From assembly GCA_963754645.1 (NCBI GenBank), contig CAVWGP010000002.1, forward strand, positions 124,001 through 188,000: a stretch of 64,000 nt of DNA. The letters run 5' to 3'. The stretch is from CAVWGP01 sp963754645. Its GTDB lineage: Bacteria; Pseudomonadota; Alphaproteobacteria; Bin65. This document shows positions 1 to 11,207 of this stretch, piece by piece. Within the stretch, counting starts at the first letter, position 1. Each line of letters opens with the position of its first letter. The translations under genes and the position numbers were made by a program. The notes below the pieces were generated by a model. The model was given only the letters and a program-made list of their open reading frames with translations, ran no database searches and was not told the DNA's origin.

Positions 1-191
1 CCGCTTCACGCCGACGAAGAGATGGGCAAAACGCGCCTCCTCGTAATATTCGCGCTGCGCCGCCGCGAGCGATAAATAGGTCCCCATCGCCGCCAGAAAC
101 CCGGCAATGCCGCAAGCCACGACCGCGCCGATCGTTGTGGCTTGGCCCTTCATGCGTCGGAGGTCGCGCAGCAGCTTGCGGTCGAGCGCCG

Positions 192-198
<7 letters not shown>
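1..198 (-). CDS. ABC transporter permease, FtsX/MacB-like (5' part only)
   Basis: Only the first 66 codons are in the window; the gene runs off the left edge. The protein starts MVTALDRKLLRDLRRMKGQA and then has one hydrophobic segment (about residues 22-46, rich in G, A, V and L) followed by a charged stretch. This is the usual start of FtsX-like permeases, with a short cytoplasmic N-terminus, TM1 and then a periplasmic domain. The start codon overlaps the stop of the upstream ATPase gene by 7 bases, so the two are translationally coupled. With the ATPase it should form an efflux or lipoprotein-release type ABC transporter in the inner membrane. The substrate is unknown. Confidence 0.75.
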
Positions 199-904
<706 letters not shown>

Positions 905-908
<4 letters not shown>

Positions 909-1117
909 GGCGACTCGGCCCAAATATCGTTCTTCTTTCGGTAGCGTTTTTTGACCGCGGCCCAGGCGATGCGGTGGCAGCACGCATCGCGCTCCGGCCC
1001 GGTGCCGCGATAGCCGCGCCATGCGCTGTTGAACGACTCGCGGTAGATATCCTGCGCATGCGCCGGAAGCACGCGCTGCACCCCAGGCGGCAGCTCTCGT
1101 TTGTTTCGATACGGCAT
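905..1117 (-). CDS. chaB: ChaB family protein
   Basis: This 70-residue protein starts MPYRNKRELPPGVQ and contains LPAHAQDIYRESFNSAW and HRIAWAAVKKRY, the conserved core of the ChaB family. ChaB is a small helical protein first named from the E. coli cha locus; its biochemical role is poorly known. A good ribosome binding site (GAGGTGAG) lies just upstream of the ATG at 1117, and the stop overlaps the ATPase start. It heads the chaB-ATPase-permease operon, and its upstream gap contains a FixK-like box shared with the divergent malic enzyme gene. Nothing is odd about the length. Confidence 0.9.
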
Positions 1118-1166
1118 GCTCACCTCGCTCGCAAAGCAAGGCTCCGTCACGGCGGCCAAGCCGGCC

Positions 1167-1180
1167 TTGATATGGCTCAA
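1167..1180. promoter_or_regulatory. FNR/FixK-type operator (TTGATATGGCTCAA)
   Basis: The site matches TTGAT-N4-ATCAA with one change (CTCAA in the right half). It lies 50 bases from the chaB start and 55 bases from the malic enzyme start, in the divergent gap, so it could serve either gene. Three similar sites occur in this window, and a regulator with the right recognition helix is encoded at 2654-3388. Confidence 0.65.
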
Positions 1181-1234
1181 GTCGGGTATTGGCGCGGCGC
1201 GCGAAGCTGCTTCGCCAGCCCGGACGGCATCGCG

Positions 1235-2560
1235 ATGAATGACACCGATCCAACGCCCGCGACGGCCGAAAGCGAGGCGCTGCGGCGCCATCGCGCGGCG
1301 CGCGGCAAGATCGAGATGCAACCGAAATTCCCGATTCGAAGCCCAGCGGATTTTGCCGTTTGGTACACGCCGGGTGTCGCCGAGGCATGCCGCGCTATTG
1401 TCGCCGATCCGGATGCCGCTTACGAGGTCACGAACAAGGGCAATCTGGTGGCCGTCGTCTCCGACGGCACGCGCGTGCTCGGCCTGGGCGATATCGGACC
1501 CGAAGCCGGACTGCCGGTGATGGAAGGTAAGTGCCTGCTGTTCAAGTACCTCGCCGGGGTCGATGCGGTGCCGATCTGCCTCGGCACGAAGCGTGCCGAG
1601 GACATCGTCCGCGCCGTCGAATGGCTGGCGCCGTCATTCGGCGGCGTCAACCTCGAGGACATTGTCCAGCCGAAATGCTTTCGCGTGCTTGATGCGCTGC
1701 GGGCCTCACTCCGCATTCCAGTATGGCACGACGACCAACAAGGCACGGCCGCGGTTGTCTTGGCCGGACTGATCACAGCGTTGCGCTTAACGGGGCGAAC
1801 TTTGTCCGAGACGCGTATTGCCTTGATCGGCATGGGCGCGGCGAATGTCGCCACATACCGGCTGCTCAAGACCTTTGGCGCCGATCCCGCGAACATCGTT
1901 GCCTGCGATAGCAAAGGAATCTTGCATCGCGGACGAACCGATATCGAACGTGAGCAAGCGCAATTTCGCGAAAAATGGGAGATTTGCGGCGAAAGCAACC
2001 GTGCTCGAAAGACCGGCGGCGTTGCCGCCGCGCTCGCGGATGCCGACGTATGTCTCGCTTTCTCCCGCCCGGGACCCGGCATTATTCGGCCCGAATGGAT
2101 CGCTGCCATGCAACCAAAGGCGATCGTCTTCGCCGGCGCCAATCCGGTTCCTGAAATTTGGCCGATCGATGCCGCCGCCGCGGGTGCTGCAATCGTCGCG
2201 ACCGGGCGCAGCGATTTCCCAAATCAAGTCAACAACGCGCTCGCTTTTCCCGGCATGTTTCGCGGCGTGCTCGATGTGCGCGCACGGGCGATCACGGAGG
2301 GCATGGCGACCGCGGCGGCCCAAGCTCTTGCGGAATATTCGGCCGAGCTGGGCGTGCATGCCGGGCGAATTTTGCCGGCGATGGACGATCGCGAAGCGGT
2401 CGCGCGAGTCGCCGTCGCGGTCGGAATGGAAGCGCAGAGACAAGGCATCGCGGCGCTCGCGCGCACGGCATCGGAGTTGCGCGATCTTGCCCTTGCCGCG
2501 ATCGGACGCGCGCGCGAAGCGAATACGGCGCTGCTTGCCCGCCGCCTCGCGGCAACGTAA
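1235..2560 (+). CDS. NAD(P)-dependent malic enzyme, short form
   Basis: It converts malate to pyruvate and CO2 with reduction of NAD(P). The 441-residue protein has the N-terminal malic domain with the WYTPGVAEACR tyrosine region, the lysine region EGKCLLFKYLAGVDAVP, the metal-binding HDDQQGTA stretch, and the Rossmann site IGMGAAN. The ATGRSDFPNQVNN stretch closes the active site. It lacks the C-terminal phosphotransacetylase-like domain of the 750-residue MaeB type. I took the ATG at 1235 because upstream in-frame codons overlap the FixK-like box and add no family sequence. Downstream is the convergent Crp/Fnr gene. Under low oxygen it could supply pyruvate to the dehydrogenase complexes nearby, which is an inference from context. 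Cofactor choice cannot be read from sequence. Confidence 0.9.
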   Translation: MNDTDPTPATAESEALRRHRAARGKIEMQPKFPIRSPADFAVWYTPGVAEACRAIVADPDAAYEVTNKGNLVAVVSDGTRVLGLGDIGPEAGLPVMEGKCLLFKYLAGVDAVPICLGTKRAEDIVRAVEWLAPSFGGVNLEDIVQPKCFRVLDALRASLRIPVWHDDQQGTAAVVLAGLITALRLTGRTLSETRIALIGMGAANVATYRLLKTFGADPANIVACDSKGILHRGRTDIEREQAQFREKWEICGESNRARKTGGVAAALADADVCLAFSRPGPGIIRPEWIAAMQPKAIVFAGANPVPEIWPIDAAAAGAAIVATGRSDFPNQVNNALAFPGMFRGVLDVRARAITEGMATAAAQALAEYSAELGVHAGRILPAMDDREAVARVAVAVGMEAQRQGIAALARTASELRDLALAAIGRAREANTALLARRLAAT

Positions 2561-2599
2561 AAAATTTCGGGCCAAGCATCGCTGCCTGGCCGGAGTTTG

Positions 2600-2635
2600 C
2601 CGCCCGCCGCGAATCTGGGGAGGGTGAGCGGGCGG
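2600..2635. terminator. Hairpin between convergent malic enzyme and Crp/Fnr genes
   Basis: Perfect 8-base arms (CCGCCCGC and GCGGGCGG) enclose a 20-base loop, and TTATT follows on the plus strand. It sits between two convergent stop codons, so a shared terminator is the natural reading. The U tract is weak. Confidence 0.4.
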
Positions 2636-2653
2636 TTATTCCGGCCCCGCGTC

Positions 2654-3388
2654 CTAGGCCACGGTGGCGAGTGCGTCGAGCGTCGCGCGGTCGTCGATGC
2701 GCACGATGTCGCTCTCGAGCAGGGTGATGACGCGCTCGGTCTTGAGCCAGGTGAACATGCGGCTCACGGTTTCGACCGTCAGGCCGAGATAGTCTGCGAT
2801 ATCGATCCTCGTCATCGGCAGCATGACGACATCGCCATTGCCGGTGCGCGCCTTGGCGCGCGCCGCCAGCGACCGCAAGAAGGTCGCGATGCGCTCGCCG
2901 GCGGATTTCCGCCCAAGCAGAAGCAGATGTTCCTGCGCCGCGTCGAGTTGGCCGGCAATTGCGCCGAGCAGCGTCCGGCCGAGCGCGGGATAGGCGGTCA
3001 CAGCGTCGCCGATCTTGGCGCGGTCGTATTTGGCAACGACGATGTGGGTCACCGCTTCGGCCGAGTAGCGATAGGTTTGGCTGTCGTCCCAGCCGAACAG
3101 TTCGCCGTCGCGGACGAATGCCGCGATCTGACGACGGCCGTCGTCGGTCATCTTGCACAGCCGCACGGTGCCGGCGATCACTTTGAAGCAATGACGCGCG
3201 TATTCGCCCTGCTCGCAAATGGACCGATTGGGCTCATAGGTGGCGCGAATCGCGAACTTCTCGAGCGCGCCGAGATCGATGCCCACCAGGGCGGATTTGC
3301 CAGCGACGGCACCGCGCGAGCGCGCGCCAGCCGCTGTCGGAAGATAGGCGTGATTTGCCGTCGTTTGAGCCGAATACGACATGACCAT
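2654..3388 (-). CDS. Crp/Fnr family regulator, FixK-like
   Basis: The 244-residue protein has a cyclic-nucleotide-type beta roll (about residues 45-150) and a C-terminal winged helix. The recognition helix reads DYLGLTVETVSRMF, with the E-x-x-S-R pattern that FNR and FixK use to read TTGAT half-sites. The first 56 residues hold no cysteine, so the N-terminal Fe-S cysteine set of FNR is absent and the protein should not sense oxygen by itself. This fits the FixK class, usually fed by FixLJ or a similar relay. A GGAGG motif sits 5 bases before the ATG at 3388, which favours that start over the ATG at 3382. Four matching operators lie in front of nearby operons, so it is likely their direct regulator (inference). 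Confidence 0.85.
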   Translation of the reverse strand: MVMSYSAQTTANHAYLPTAAGARSRGAVAGKSALVGIDLGALEKFAIRATYEPNRSICEQGEYARHCFKVIAGTVRLCKMTDDGRRQIAAFVRDGELFGWDDSQTYRYSAEAVTHIVVAKYDRAKIGDAVTAYPALGRTLLGAIAGQLDAAQEHLLLLGRKSAGERIATFLRSLAARAKARTGNGDVVMLPMTRIDIADYLGLTVETVSRMFTWLKTERVITLLESDIVRIDDRATLDALATVA

Positions 3389-3474
3389 GACAGCCTCCGT
3401 TCCCCAGTCGAATTTTCATTCTACGGGTCGAAAGCTATGGCGCGCTGTGCCGCGCTGAAATTGGGTTAGCACCG

Positions 3475-3490
3475 TACGGGCTAGCCCGTA
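3475..3490. repeat. 16-base perfect palindrome overlapping the ACP stop codon
   Basis: TACGGGCTAGCCCGTA is its own reverse complement and covers the last codons and stop of the acyl carrier gene on the minus strand. It could be a protein-binding site or part of a terminator; no T run follows on either strand. Confidence 0.35.
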
Positions 3491-3747
3491 GACAAACCTC
3501 CGCCAGGCGAGCGCGCGACCAGATAATCGACAGCGCCGTCCAAGCTGCTCAACTTCGGATAGTCGATCTCAGGCACGTCAATGCCGGTGCTTGCTTTGAT
3601 CGCCACGATCAAGTTTATGAAGCTGATCGAATCGATATCGAGCGCTTCGCGGAGATTGGCCGAGGCCGGCACCGATGCGGGGTCGATCTCGGGCGCAATA
3701 TTGCCGATTTCCTCGAGCAGCGCCCGCTTGATTTCGTCGCGTGTCAT
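3481..3747 (-). CDS. Acyl carrier protein (phosphopantetheine-binding)
   Basis: The 88-residue protein has the four-helix ACP layout. The carrier serine is in LDIDSISFINL (Ser40), the position that takes 4'-phosphopantetheine. It is acidic in the middle, and the C-terminal tail ARSPGGGLSTG is not conserved. The ATG at 3747 overlaps the stop of the E2 gene (ATGA), so it is the last gene of the 88-residue ORF, acetyl-CoA synthetase, E1 alpha, E1 beta, E2, ACP operon. A carrier protein in a 2-oxoacid dehydrogenase operon suggests that the acyl group made by E2 may be passed to ACP instead of, or as well as, CoA. That is inference; no ACP-dependent enzyme is encoded next to it. Confidence 0.85.
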   Translation of the reverse strand: MTRDEIKRALLEEIGNIAPEIDPASVPASANLREALDIDSISFINLIVAIKASTGIDVPEIDYPKLSSLDGAVDYLVARSPGGGLSTG

Positions 3748-4971
3748 AGCGCCTCCGGTTCCTGAAGCCGCCGCGCGATGTCGGCGAGAAACAACGCGCC
3801 GCGATGGCCGTCGCTGACGCGGTGATCGGCGGCGAGCGAGAGATGCAGCACCGGCCGGATGACGACCGCGCCGCCCGCGATCCAAGGCCGCTCGGTTGGC
3901 GTGCCGGCGGCGACGATCGCGACCTGCGGCGGATTGACGATCGGAAAAATTGCATCGGCGCCGCGATCGCCGAGGCTGGTCAAGGTTAGGGTCGGATCGC
4001 TGAGTTCCGAGCTGCGGTAGCGGCCGGCGCGGACCCGCACCACGAGATCGCGCAGGCGCGCCATGATGTCATCGACACCGAGAGTGTCGGCGTTGTGAAT
4101 TGCCGGCGCCACCAGGCCGCCGCCGCGGATCGCAATCGCATGGCCGAGATGCACGCGCTCGCTTGGCGCGAATCGCCCTTCGCCATAGGTCCCGTTGAAC
4201 TCGGGCGCGGCGCGGGCCGCGAGTGCCACGGCTTTGGCCAATAACGCGCCGAGGACGAGGCGTCGTTCGGGCGGTCGCTCCGCATTGGTGCGCGCGAGCC
4301 ACGCGGTCGCGCCCCCAAGGTCGGCGACTGTGCGAGACATAGTAGTGCGGAATTTCACGCTTCGAGCGGGCCATGGCGGTCGCAATAGCGCCGCGCATGG
4401 CACCAAGATCGATTCCCTTTGAGCGCGGTGACAGTGCCGCCGAAGCGGCGGGCGCCGGGGCGGCGGGCACCGGCCGTGGCGAGGCTTTCTCTTGCTTCAA
4501 TGCGTTCTCAACGTCGACGAAGACGATGGCGCCCTCGGGGCCGCTGCCGGCAATTGTCGCAAGATCGAGCCCGTGTTCCGCTGCGAGCTTGCGCGCCGCA
4601 GGCGATGCCCTGATTGCATCGCTCACGGGCAAAGGCTGCGCGGGAATTGCGCCTGGCACTATTGCCGGCTTTGGAGCAGCGGGCCTTACGCTTGCCACCG
4701 GATGACGCGGCGGTGCTGCAATCGGCTCACGGCTCGGAGACGCGCGGATCATGGCCAGCGGTGTTCCGACCGGGACCGATTGTCCGAGCGACACCAGAAG
4801 TTTTTCGATCACGCCCGACTCGAACACCTCGATTTCGATCGCGCCTTTCTGCGTCTCGACGACGGCCACGACATCGCCGTGCTTGACTGCGTCGCCGGCC
4901 GATTTGAGCCACTCGACGAGTTTGCCGGCCTCCATATCGGCACCGAGCGAGGGCATGCGGAACTCGCCCAT
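3744..4971 (-). pseudogene. Dihydrolipoamide acyltransferase (E2), frameshifted
   Basis: E2 transfers the acyl group from lipoyl-lysine to CoA in the pyruvate or branched-chain dehydrogenase complex. The N-terminal lipoyl domain carries ETQKGAIE (lipoyl Lys42). A Pro/Ala linker and a peripheral subunit-binding domain (SPAARKLAAEHGLDL) follow. The catalytic domain ends with the DHRVSDG motif in SLAADHRVSDGHRG. The reading frame changes near 4330-4345, just after REIPHYYVSH. The missing continuation (VADLGGATAWLARTN and onward) is found intact in the next frame, so a single-base loss explains it. Without the shift the protein would be about 408 residues, a normal size. The gene overlaps E1 beta and ACP by 1 and 4 bases. 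It is either a recent pseudogene or a sequencing error, which I think is the more likely. Confidence 0.8.
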
Positions 4972-5978
4972 CAGCGGCCCAGCGCGGTCCGCGCCGCCGC
5001 AACGATCGTCGGCGTCTGCGGCAACGCGGCATCCTCGAGATGCTTGGGGTAGGGGATCGGCACTTCAGCCGTGCAAACCCGGCCGATCGGCGCGTCGAGC
5101 GTCCAGAAACACTGCTCGGCAAGGCGGGCGGCAATCTCGGCCGAAAGGCTGCCGGACTTCCATCCTTCATCGACGATTACGGCGCGCCGTGTCTTGCGCA
5201 CCGAAGCGCAAATGGTCTCGTCGTCGAGCGGGCGCAGCGTGCGAAGATCGACGACTTCGGCGTCGATTCCCAAAGCGGCCAGCTCATCCGCCGCCTTGAG
5301 CGTCTTCCACAGCGAGCCTCCGTAAGTGATGAGGCTGATATCGCGCCCGGCACGTCGCACCGCCGCGCTGTCGATATCGACCGGCGCGGCGCCGGCGGCG
5401 ATTTCGCCGGTCATATTGTAGAGCAAGACGTTCTCGAAGATCAGAACTGGATCGGGGTTCTCGATTGCCGTCCGCAACATGCCGCGCGCATCCTCGATTG
5501 TTGCCGGCGCGACCACGCGGATGCCGGGAATATGGGCGTACCAGTTTTCGAGGCTGTGCGAATGCTGCGCGGCGAGTTGGCGGCCGGCGCCGGTCGCCAT
5601 GCGGATGACGACAGGAATGCTGAATTGCCCGCCCGACATATGCCGGATCGTGGCGGCGCTGTTGAGGATCTGATCGAGGCACAGCATGCTGAAATTCACG
5701 GTCATGACTTCGACGATCGGCCGCATGCCGCCGAGCGCTGCGCCGATTCCCGCGCCGACAAAGCCTGCCTCCGAAAGCGGCGTGTCGCGGATGCGCTCCG
5801 GGCCGAATTCGTCGAGCAGGCCCTTGCTCACGGCGTAGCAACCGCCATAGCGGCCAACGTCCTCGCCCATGAGGAATGCGCGCTCGTCACGTTGCAGCGC
5901 CTCGCGGATCGCGGCGCGAACCGCATCGCGATAGGTGATGGTGACGCGGTCGGCCTTGGCTGCCGGCGGCGCGTTCAT
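4971..5978 (-). CDS. 2-oxoacid dehydrogenase E1 component, beta subunit
   Basis: The 335-residue protein matches the E1 beta family of pyruvate, acetoin or branched-chain dehydrogenases. Visible motifs include FLMGEDVGRYGGCYAVSKGL, RIRDTPLSEAGFVGAGIGAA and SGGQFSIPVVIR. The histidine region is AAQHSHSLENWYAHIPG, and the C-terminal transketolase domain contains VVDLRTLRPLDDETI and IVDEGW. It forms a heterotetramer with E1 alpha and decarboxylates the 2-oxo acid with thiamine diphosphate. The ATG at 5978 overlaps the stop of E1 alpha (ATGA), and its own stop shares a base with the E2 start. Substrate choice between pyruvate, acetoin and branched-chain acids is not decided by sequence alone. Confidence 0.9.
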   Translation of the reverse strand: MNAPPAAKADRVTITYRDAVRAAIREALQRDERAFLMGEDVGRYGGCYAVSKGLLDEFGPERIRDTPLSEAGFVGAGIGAALGGMRPIVEVMTVNFSMLCLDQILNSAATIRHMSGGQFSIPVVIRMATGAGRQLAAQHSHSLENWYAHIPGIRVVAPATIEDARGMLRTAIENPDPVLIFENVLLYNMTGEIAAGAAPVDIDSAAVRRAGRDISLITYGGSLWKTLKAADELAALGIDAEVVDLRTLRPLDDETICASVRKTRRAVIVDEGWKSGSLSAEIAARLAEQCFWTLDAPIGRVCTAEVPIPYPKHLEDAALPQTPTIVAAARTALGR

Positions 5979-6966
5979 GGCGCGACGCGCGGCGTGTAAA
6001 CGTCGTGGCACAAATTCTCGACCGGCTCCCAGCTCCCCGCCTCGGCAAAATCGACCGAAGCTTGGACATCGCTTGCGACTTCCCTTTCGAGCGCGTCGAT
6101 ATCGCCATCGTGAATCAGACCCGTTGACTTCACCCACGCCATGAAGCGGTCGATCGGGCAGCGCTTCTTCCAATCCTCGACTTCGGATTTCGAACGATAA
6201 AGTTGGGCGTCGAACATGGAATGGGCACGGAACCGATAGGTGCGGCATTCGAGAAAATAGGGCCCCTTGTCGGCCCGAATTGCAGCGGCCGCGCGCAATG
6301 CCGCTGCTTCCACCGCAACAACGTCCATGCCGTCGACGATTTCCGATGGCAGGCGATAGCTCGCCGCCTTGGCGTGAATGTCGGTTTCGGATTCGGAAAT
6401 CGCCAGTGCCGTGCCCATGGCATAAAGATTGTTTTCGCAGACGAACAGCACCGGCAATCGCCACAAGGTCGCGAGGTTGAGGCTTTCGTGAAATTCGCCT
6501 TCGGCGACGGCGCCTTCGCCGAAGAAGCAAACAGTAACGTTCGGTCGTGCGCGCATCTTGTCCGCCAGGGCGAGGCCGACCGCCAGCGGCAGACCGCCGC
6601 CGACAATGGCGTTTCCGCCGTAAAATCGCATTGCGGCGTCGAAGATGTGCATCGAGCCGCCGCGCCCACGGCTGCTGCCTTCCTGCTTGCCGTACATCTC
6701 GGCCATCACGGGGTTCATCGCAAGGCCGCGCGCCAGGGCGTGCCCGTGCTCGCGATAGGTCGCGACGATCGCGTCATCGGGCGCAAGCGCTTGCATGACG
6801 CCGACTGCGATGGCTTCCTCTCCAATATATAGATGCAGAAAGCCGCGAATCTTTTCCTGCTGATAAAGTTCGGAGCATTTTTCCTCGAAGCGCCTGATGC
6901 GCAGCATTTCGCGCAGCAAGAGTAGCGCATGCGGCCGTGTCAAATGCGGCTTAGAGTCGCGCGCCG

Positions 6967-6970
<4 letters not shown>
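5975..6970 (-). CDS. 2-oxoacid dehydrogenase E1 component, alpha subunit
   Basis: The 331-residue protein carries the thiamine diphosphate motif as GEGAVAEGEFHESLNLATLW...CENN, with GEG in place of the commoner GDG. Other family marks are YIGEEAIAVGVMQAL, TYREHGHALARG, SRGRGGSMHIFD and the phosphorylation-loop-like YRFRAHSMFD. The pattern is closest to pyruvate or acetoin dehydrogenase alpha subunits. The start at 6970 overlaps the stop of the acetyl-CoA synthetase gene by 4 bases, and the stop overlaps E1 beta. With E1 beta, E2 and ACP it makes one translationally coupled block. No E3 gene is present, so a shared lipoamide dehydrogenase encoded elsewhere must serve it. Confidence 0.9.
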
Positions 6971-8730
<1,760 letters not shown>

Positions 8731-8751
8731 GATCCACCGCCCCGGCGCGAT

Positions 8752-9018
8752 TCAGCGCTCGGGTTCGGCGGCTTGCTCGTCGGCGGTGAGAATATCGTAA
8801 AGCTGCGCGACGCGGCCGGCGAGCGGATGGCCCGCGCGGTCCACCATACTGCCCTCGCCGCGCACATAGGTCATCGCCAGCTCAAGCTCGTTCAATGACG
8901 GACGAATTCGGAGAATCTCGCTGATCGTTTCGTCGTCCACCTCGCCGATCAAATGGCGCACTTCGTCCGGCGAGATGAGCGGAACGTCCTTGGTGTTGCC
9001 TTTGCGCATCGTGGCCAT
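8752..9018 (-). CDS. Small protein of unknown function, first gene of the acsA-E1-E2-ACP operon
   Basis: I do not recognise this 88-residue protein. It is acidic, has no membrane segment or signal, and looks mostly helical (SPDEVRHLIGEVDDETISEILRI, then LNELELAMTYVRGEG). The pattern is in keeping with a small regulatory or assembly protein. An AGGTGG sequence lies 2 to 7 bases before the ATG at 9018, a close but usable ribosome binding site. Its promoter region contains the best FixK box of the window, 59 bases upstream, so it would be the first gene turned on with acsA and the dehydrogenase genes. The ORF is real by codon use and position, but the function is open. Confidence 0.7.
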   Translation of the reverse strand: MATMRKGNTKDVPLISPDEVRHLIGEVDDETISEILRIRPSLNELELAMTYVRGEGSMVDRAGHPLAGRVAQLYDILTADEQAAEPER

Positions 9019-9076
9019 GTGCCACCTCGTTCGGGTGCCTATAAAATCTACCTATCGCGTCCGGCCTTCGGCGCAA

Positions 9077-9090
9077 TTGATCCTCATCAA
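9077..9090. promoter_or_regulatory. Perfect FNR/FixK operator (TTGATCCTCATCAA)
   Basis: This is an exact TTGAT-N4-ATCAA palindrome in the 118-base gap between the divergent operons that begin at 9018 (minus) and 9137 (plus). It lies 59 and 46 bases from the two start codons. A protein bound here could control both 2-oxoacid dehydrogenase sets at once. Confidence 0.8.
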
Positions 9091-9136
9091 GGACGGCCCG
9101 GTTTGCTCGCGACGACACTTTTCAGATGTTGTTCGC

Positions 9137-10234
9137 ATGAGCCAAGCCCAGACAATCGTCGCCGAATTCGCAATTCGCTTGACGCGCCTCGTCGATGCAA
9201 AGGGCGCTGTGCTTTGCGAGTTGCCCGCATGGGCGAAGGACCGCGGGACGCTCGCGGCCTTGTATCGCTGCATGGTGCTGACGCGCGCCTACGACGCGAA
9301 GGCCGTAGCATTGCAGCGCACAGGCCGGCTCGGAACCTTCGCGTCCTCGCTCGGGCAGGAAGCGATCGGCACCGGCGTTGCGGCGGCGATGCGGCCGAAC
9401 GACGTTCTGGTGCCCTCGTTCCGCGAGCAATCGGCGCTAATCTGGCGCGGCGTCTCGATGAACGAGCAATTGCTGTTTTGGGGCGGCGACGAACGGGGCA
9501 GCGATTTCGCCAAGGCCCGCGGCGATTTTCCGATCTCGATTCCGGTCGGCAGCCATGCGCCCCATGCGGCAGGCGTGGCTCTGGCGTTCAAGCTGCGCCG
9601 GGAGCCGCGCGTCGCGGTTTGTATGTTCGGCGACGGCGCGACCTCGAAAGGCGATGTCTACGAGGCCATGAACATCGCCGGCGTCTGGCGGTTGCCGGTC
9701 GTCTTCGTCGTCAGCAACAACCAATGGGCGATCTCGGTGCCCTTGAGCCGGCAGACAGCGGCGACAACGCTGGCGCAAAAGGCAATCGCGGCCGGCGTTC
9801 CGGGCGAGCAGGTCGATGGCAATGACGTGCTCGCCGTGCGGCACGTGGCGGGCACCGCGATAGAAAGGGCGCGGTCCGGCGAGGGCGCGCAATGGATCGA
9901 GGCCATCACCTACCGTATGAGCGATCACACCACCGCCGACGATGCACGGCGTTACCGCAAGGACGAGGAGGTTAGCGCCCATTGGCCGGAGGATCCCATA
10001 GCGCGCCTGCGCAATCTGCTGGTGGCGCGCCATGGCTGGAGCAAAGCGGACGAAGAGCGCGTGCTTGCCGCTTGCAGCGCCAACGTCGAGGCCGCCGCCG
10101 CCGCCTATCTCGCGACCCCACCGCAGGCGCCGGAGTCGATCTTCGACTATCTCTATGCGAATTTGCCCGAAGCCCTGGCGCCGCAGCGCGCGGCGTTCCT
10201 CGCTTCGGCATCGAGCGAGGCGGGTCGTGGCTGA
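9137..10234 (+). CDS. 2-oxoacid dehydrogenase E1 alpha subunit (second set)
   Basis: The 365-residue protein has a standard thiamine diphosphate motif, GDGATSKGDVYEAMNIAGVW...SNN. Other marks are SSLGQEAIGTGVAAAMRPNDV and SFREQSALIWRGVSM. The segment RMSDHTTADDARRYR corresponds to the phosphorylation-loop area of branched-chain and pyruvate E1 alpha proteins. It resembles the PdhA type found in many Gram-positive and proteobacterial branched-chain complexes, and differs clearly from the copy at 5975. I chose the ATG at 9137, because in-frame codons upstream run into the FixK box. It is first in a three-gene operon with E1 beta and E2. Confidence 0.88.
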   Translation: MSQAQTIVAEFAIRLTRLVDAKGAVLCELPAWAKDRGTLAALYRCMVLTRAYDAKAVALQRTGRLGTFASSLGQEAIGTGVAAAMRPNDVLVPSFREQSALIWRGVSMNEQLLFWGGDERGSDFAKARGDFPISIPVGSHAPHAAGVALAFKLRREPRVAVCMFGDGATSKGDVYEAMNIAGVWRLPVVFVVSNNQWAISVPLSRQTAATTLAQKAIAAGVPGEQVDGNDVLAVRHVAGTAIERARSGEGAQWIEAITYRMSDHTTADDARRYRKDEEVSAHWPEDPIARLRNLLVARHGWSKADEERVLAACSANVEAAAAAYLATPPQAPESIFDYLYANLPEALAPQRAAFLASASSEAGRG

Positions 10235-11207
10235 GATGACCATGGTCGATGCCATCAACTTGGCGCTCGCCCGCGCCATGCAGGAAAGCGAGCGCGTCAT
10301 CGTTTTCGGCGAGGATGTCGGCATCGATGGCGGCGTCTTCCGCGTCACCAACGGCCTGTTCGCCCGCTTCGGACCCGATCGGGTCCGTGACACGCCGCTG
10401 TCCGAGGGATTGATCGGCGGGCTCGCGGTCGGGCTCGCCGCGATGGGCTTCAAGCCTGTCGCCGAGATTCAGTTCATGGGCTTCATCTATCCCACGATCG
10501 ATCAGATGGTGAACCATGCGGCGCGCCTGCGCAATCGAACACGCGGCCGGCTCACTTGTCCGCTCGTGCTGCGCGCGCCCTATGGCGGCTTCATCCACGC
10601 GCCCGAGCACCACTCGGAAAGCAACGAAGCGATGTTCGCGCATATTCCGGGACTCCGCGTCGTCATCCCGTCCTCGCCGGTCAAGGCCTATGGCCTCATG
10701 CTGTCGGCGATCGACGATCCCGATCCGGTCGTCTTCCTCGAGCCGAAACGCGTCTATCGCGCGCCGAGGGAGGATGTCGAGGACGATGGCAAGCGCGTGC
10801 CGCTCGATCGGTGTTTCACCTTGCGGGAAGGCAGCGACATTACGCTGGTGAGCTGGGGTGCCTCGCTGCAGGAAACCTTGCACGCGGCTTCGTCGCTCGA
10901 GGCCGACGGCGTGAGCGCAACCGTGATCGATGTCGCGACGTTGAAGCCGCTCGATGCGGAGACGTTGATACGGGCCGTTCGGGCCAACGGGCGCTGCGTC
11001 GTCGTGCATGAAGCGGCGCGAACCGGCGGCTTCGGCGCTGAAGTCGCCGCGACGATTGCGGAAGGCGCCTTCACCGCCCTGCTCGCGCCGATCAAGCGAG
11101 TGACCGGTTGGGACACGGTGATGCCGCTGCCGCGGCTTGAACACCTCTATATGCCGAGCGCGGCGCGCATCGATGCCGCGGCGCGCGAATGCATGGCGTT
11201 CCAATGA
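10227..11207 (+). CDS. 2-oxoacid dehydrogenase E1 beta subunit (second set)
   Basis: The protein is about 326 residues, starting MAEMTMVDAINLALA. It carries VFGEDVGIDGGVFRVTNGL, RVRDTPLSEGLIGGLAVGLA, EIQFMGFIYPTIDQ, and the catalytic histidines in APEHHSESNEAMFAHIPGLRVVIP. The C-terminal domain has DVATLKPLDAETL and VVHEA. A GTG at 10227, preceded by GAGGCGGG, gives the usual N-terminus and overlaps the E1 alpha stop; an ATG nine bases later at 10236 is the alternative start. Its stop overlaps the ATG of the E2 gene. It pairs with the E1 alpha just upstream. Confidence 0.88.
   Translation: MAEMTMVDAINLALARAMQESERVIVFGEDVGIDGGVFRVTNGLFARFGPDRVRDTPLSEGLIGGLAVGLAAMGFKPVAEIQFMGFIYPTIDQMVNHAARLRNRTRGRLTCPLVLRAPYGGFIHAPEHHSESNEAMFAHIPGLRVVIPSSPVKAYGLMLSAIDDPDPVVFLEPKRVYRAPREDVEDDGKRVPLDRCFTLREGSDITLVSWGASLQETLHAASSLEADGVSATVIDVATLKPLDAETLIRAVRANGRCVVVHEAARTGGFGAEVAATIAEGAFTALLAPIKRVTGWDTVMPLPRLEHLYMPSAARIDAAARECMAFQ

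Noticed and set aside
4971..6530. 519-codon extension of E1 beta
   Set aside because: The extra N-terminus reads through E1 alpha in another frame. The family start and ATGA overlap support 5978.
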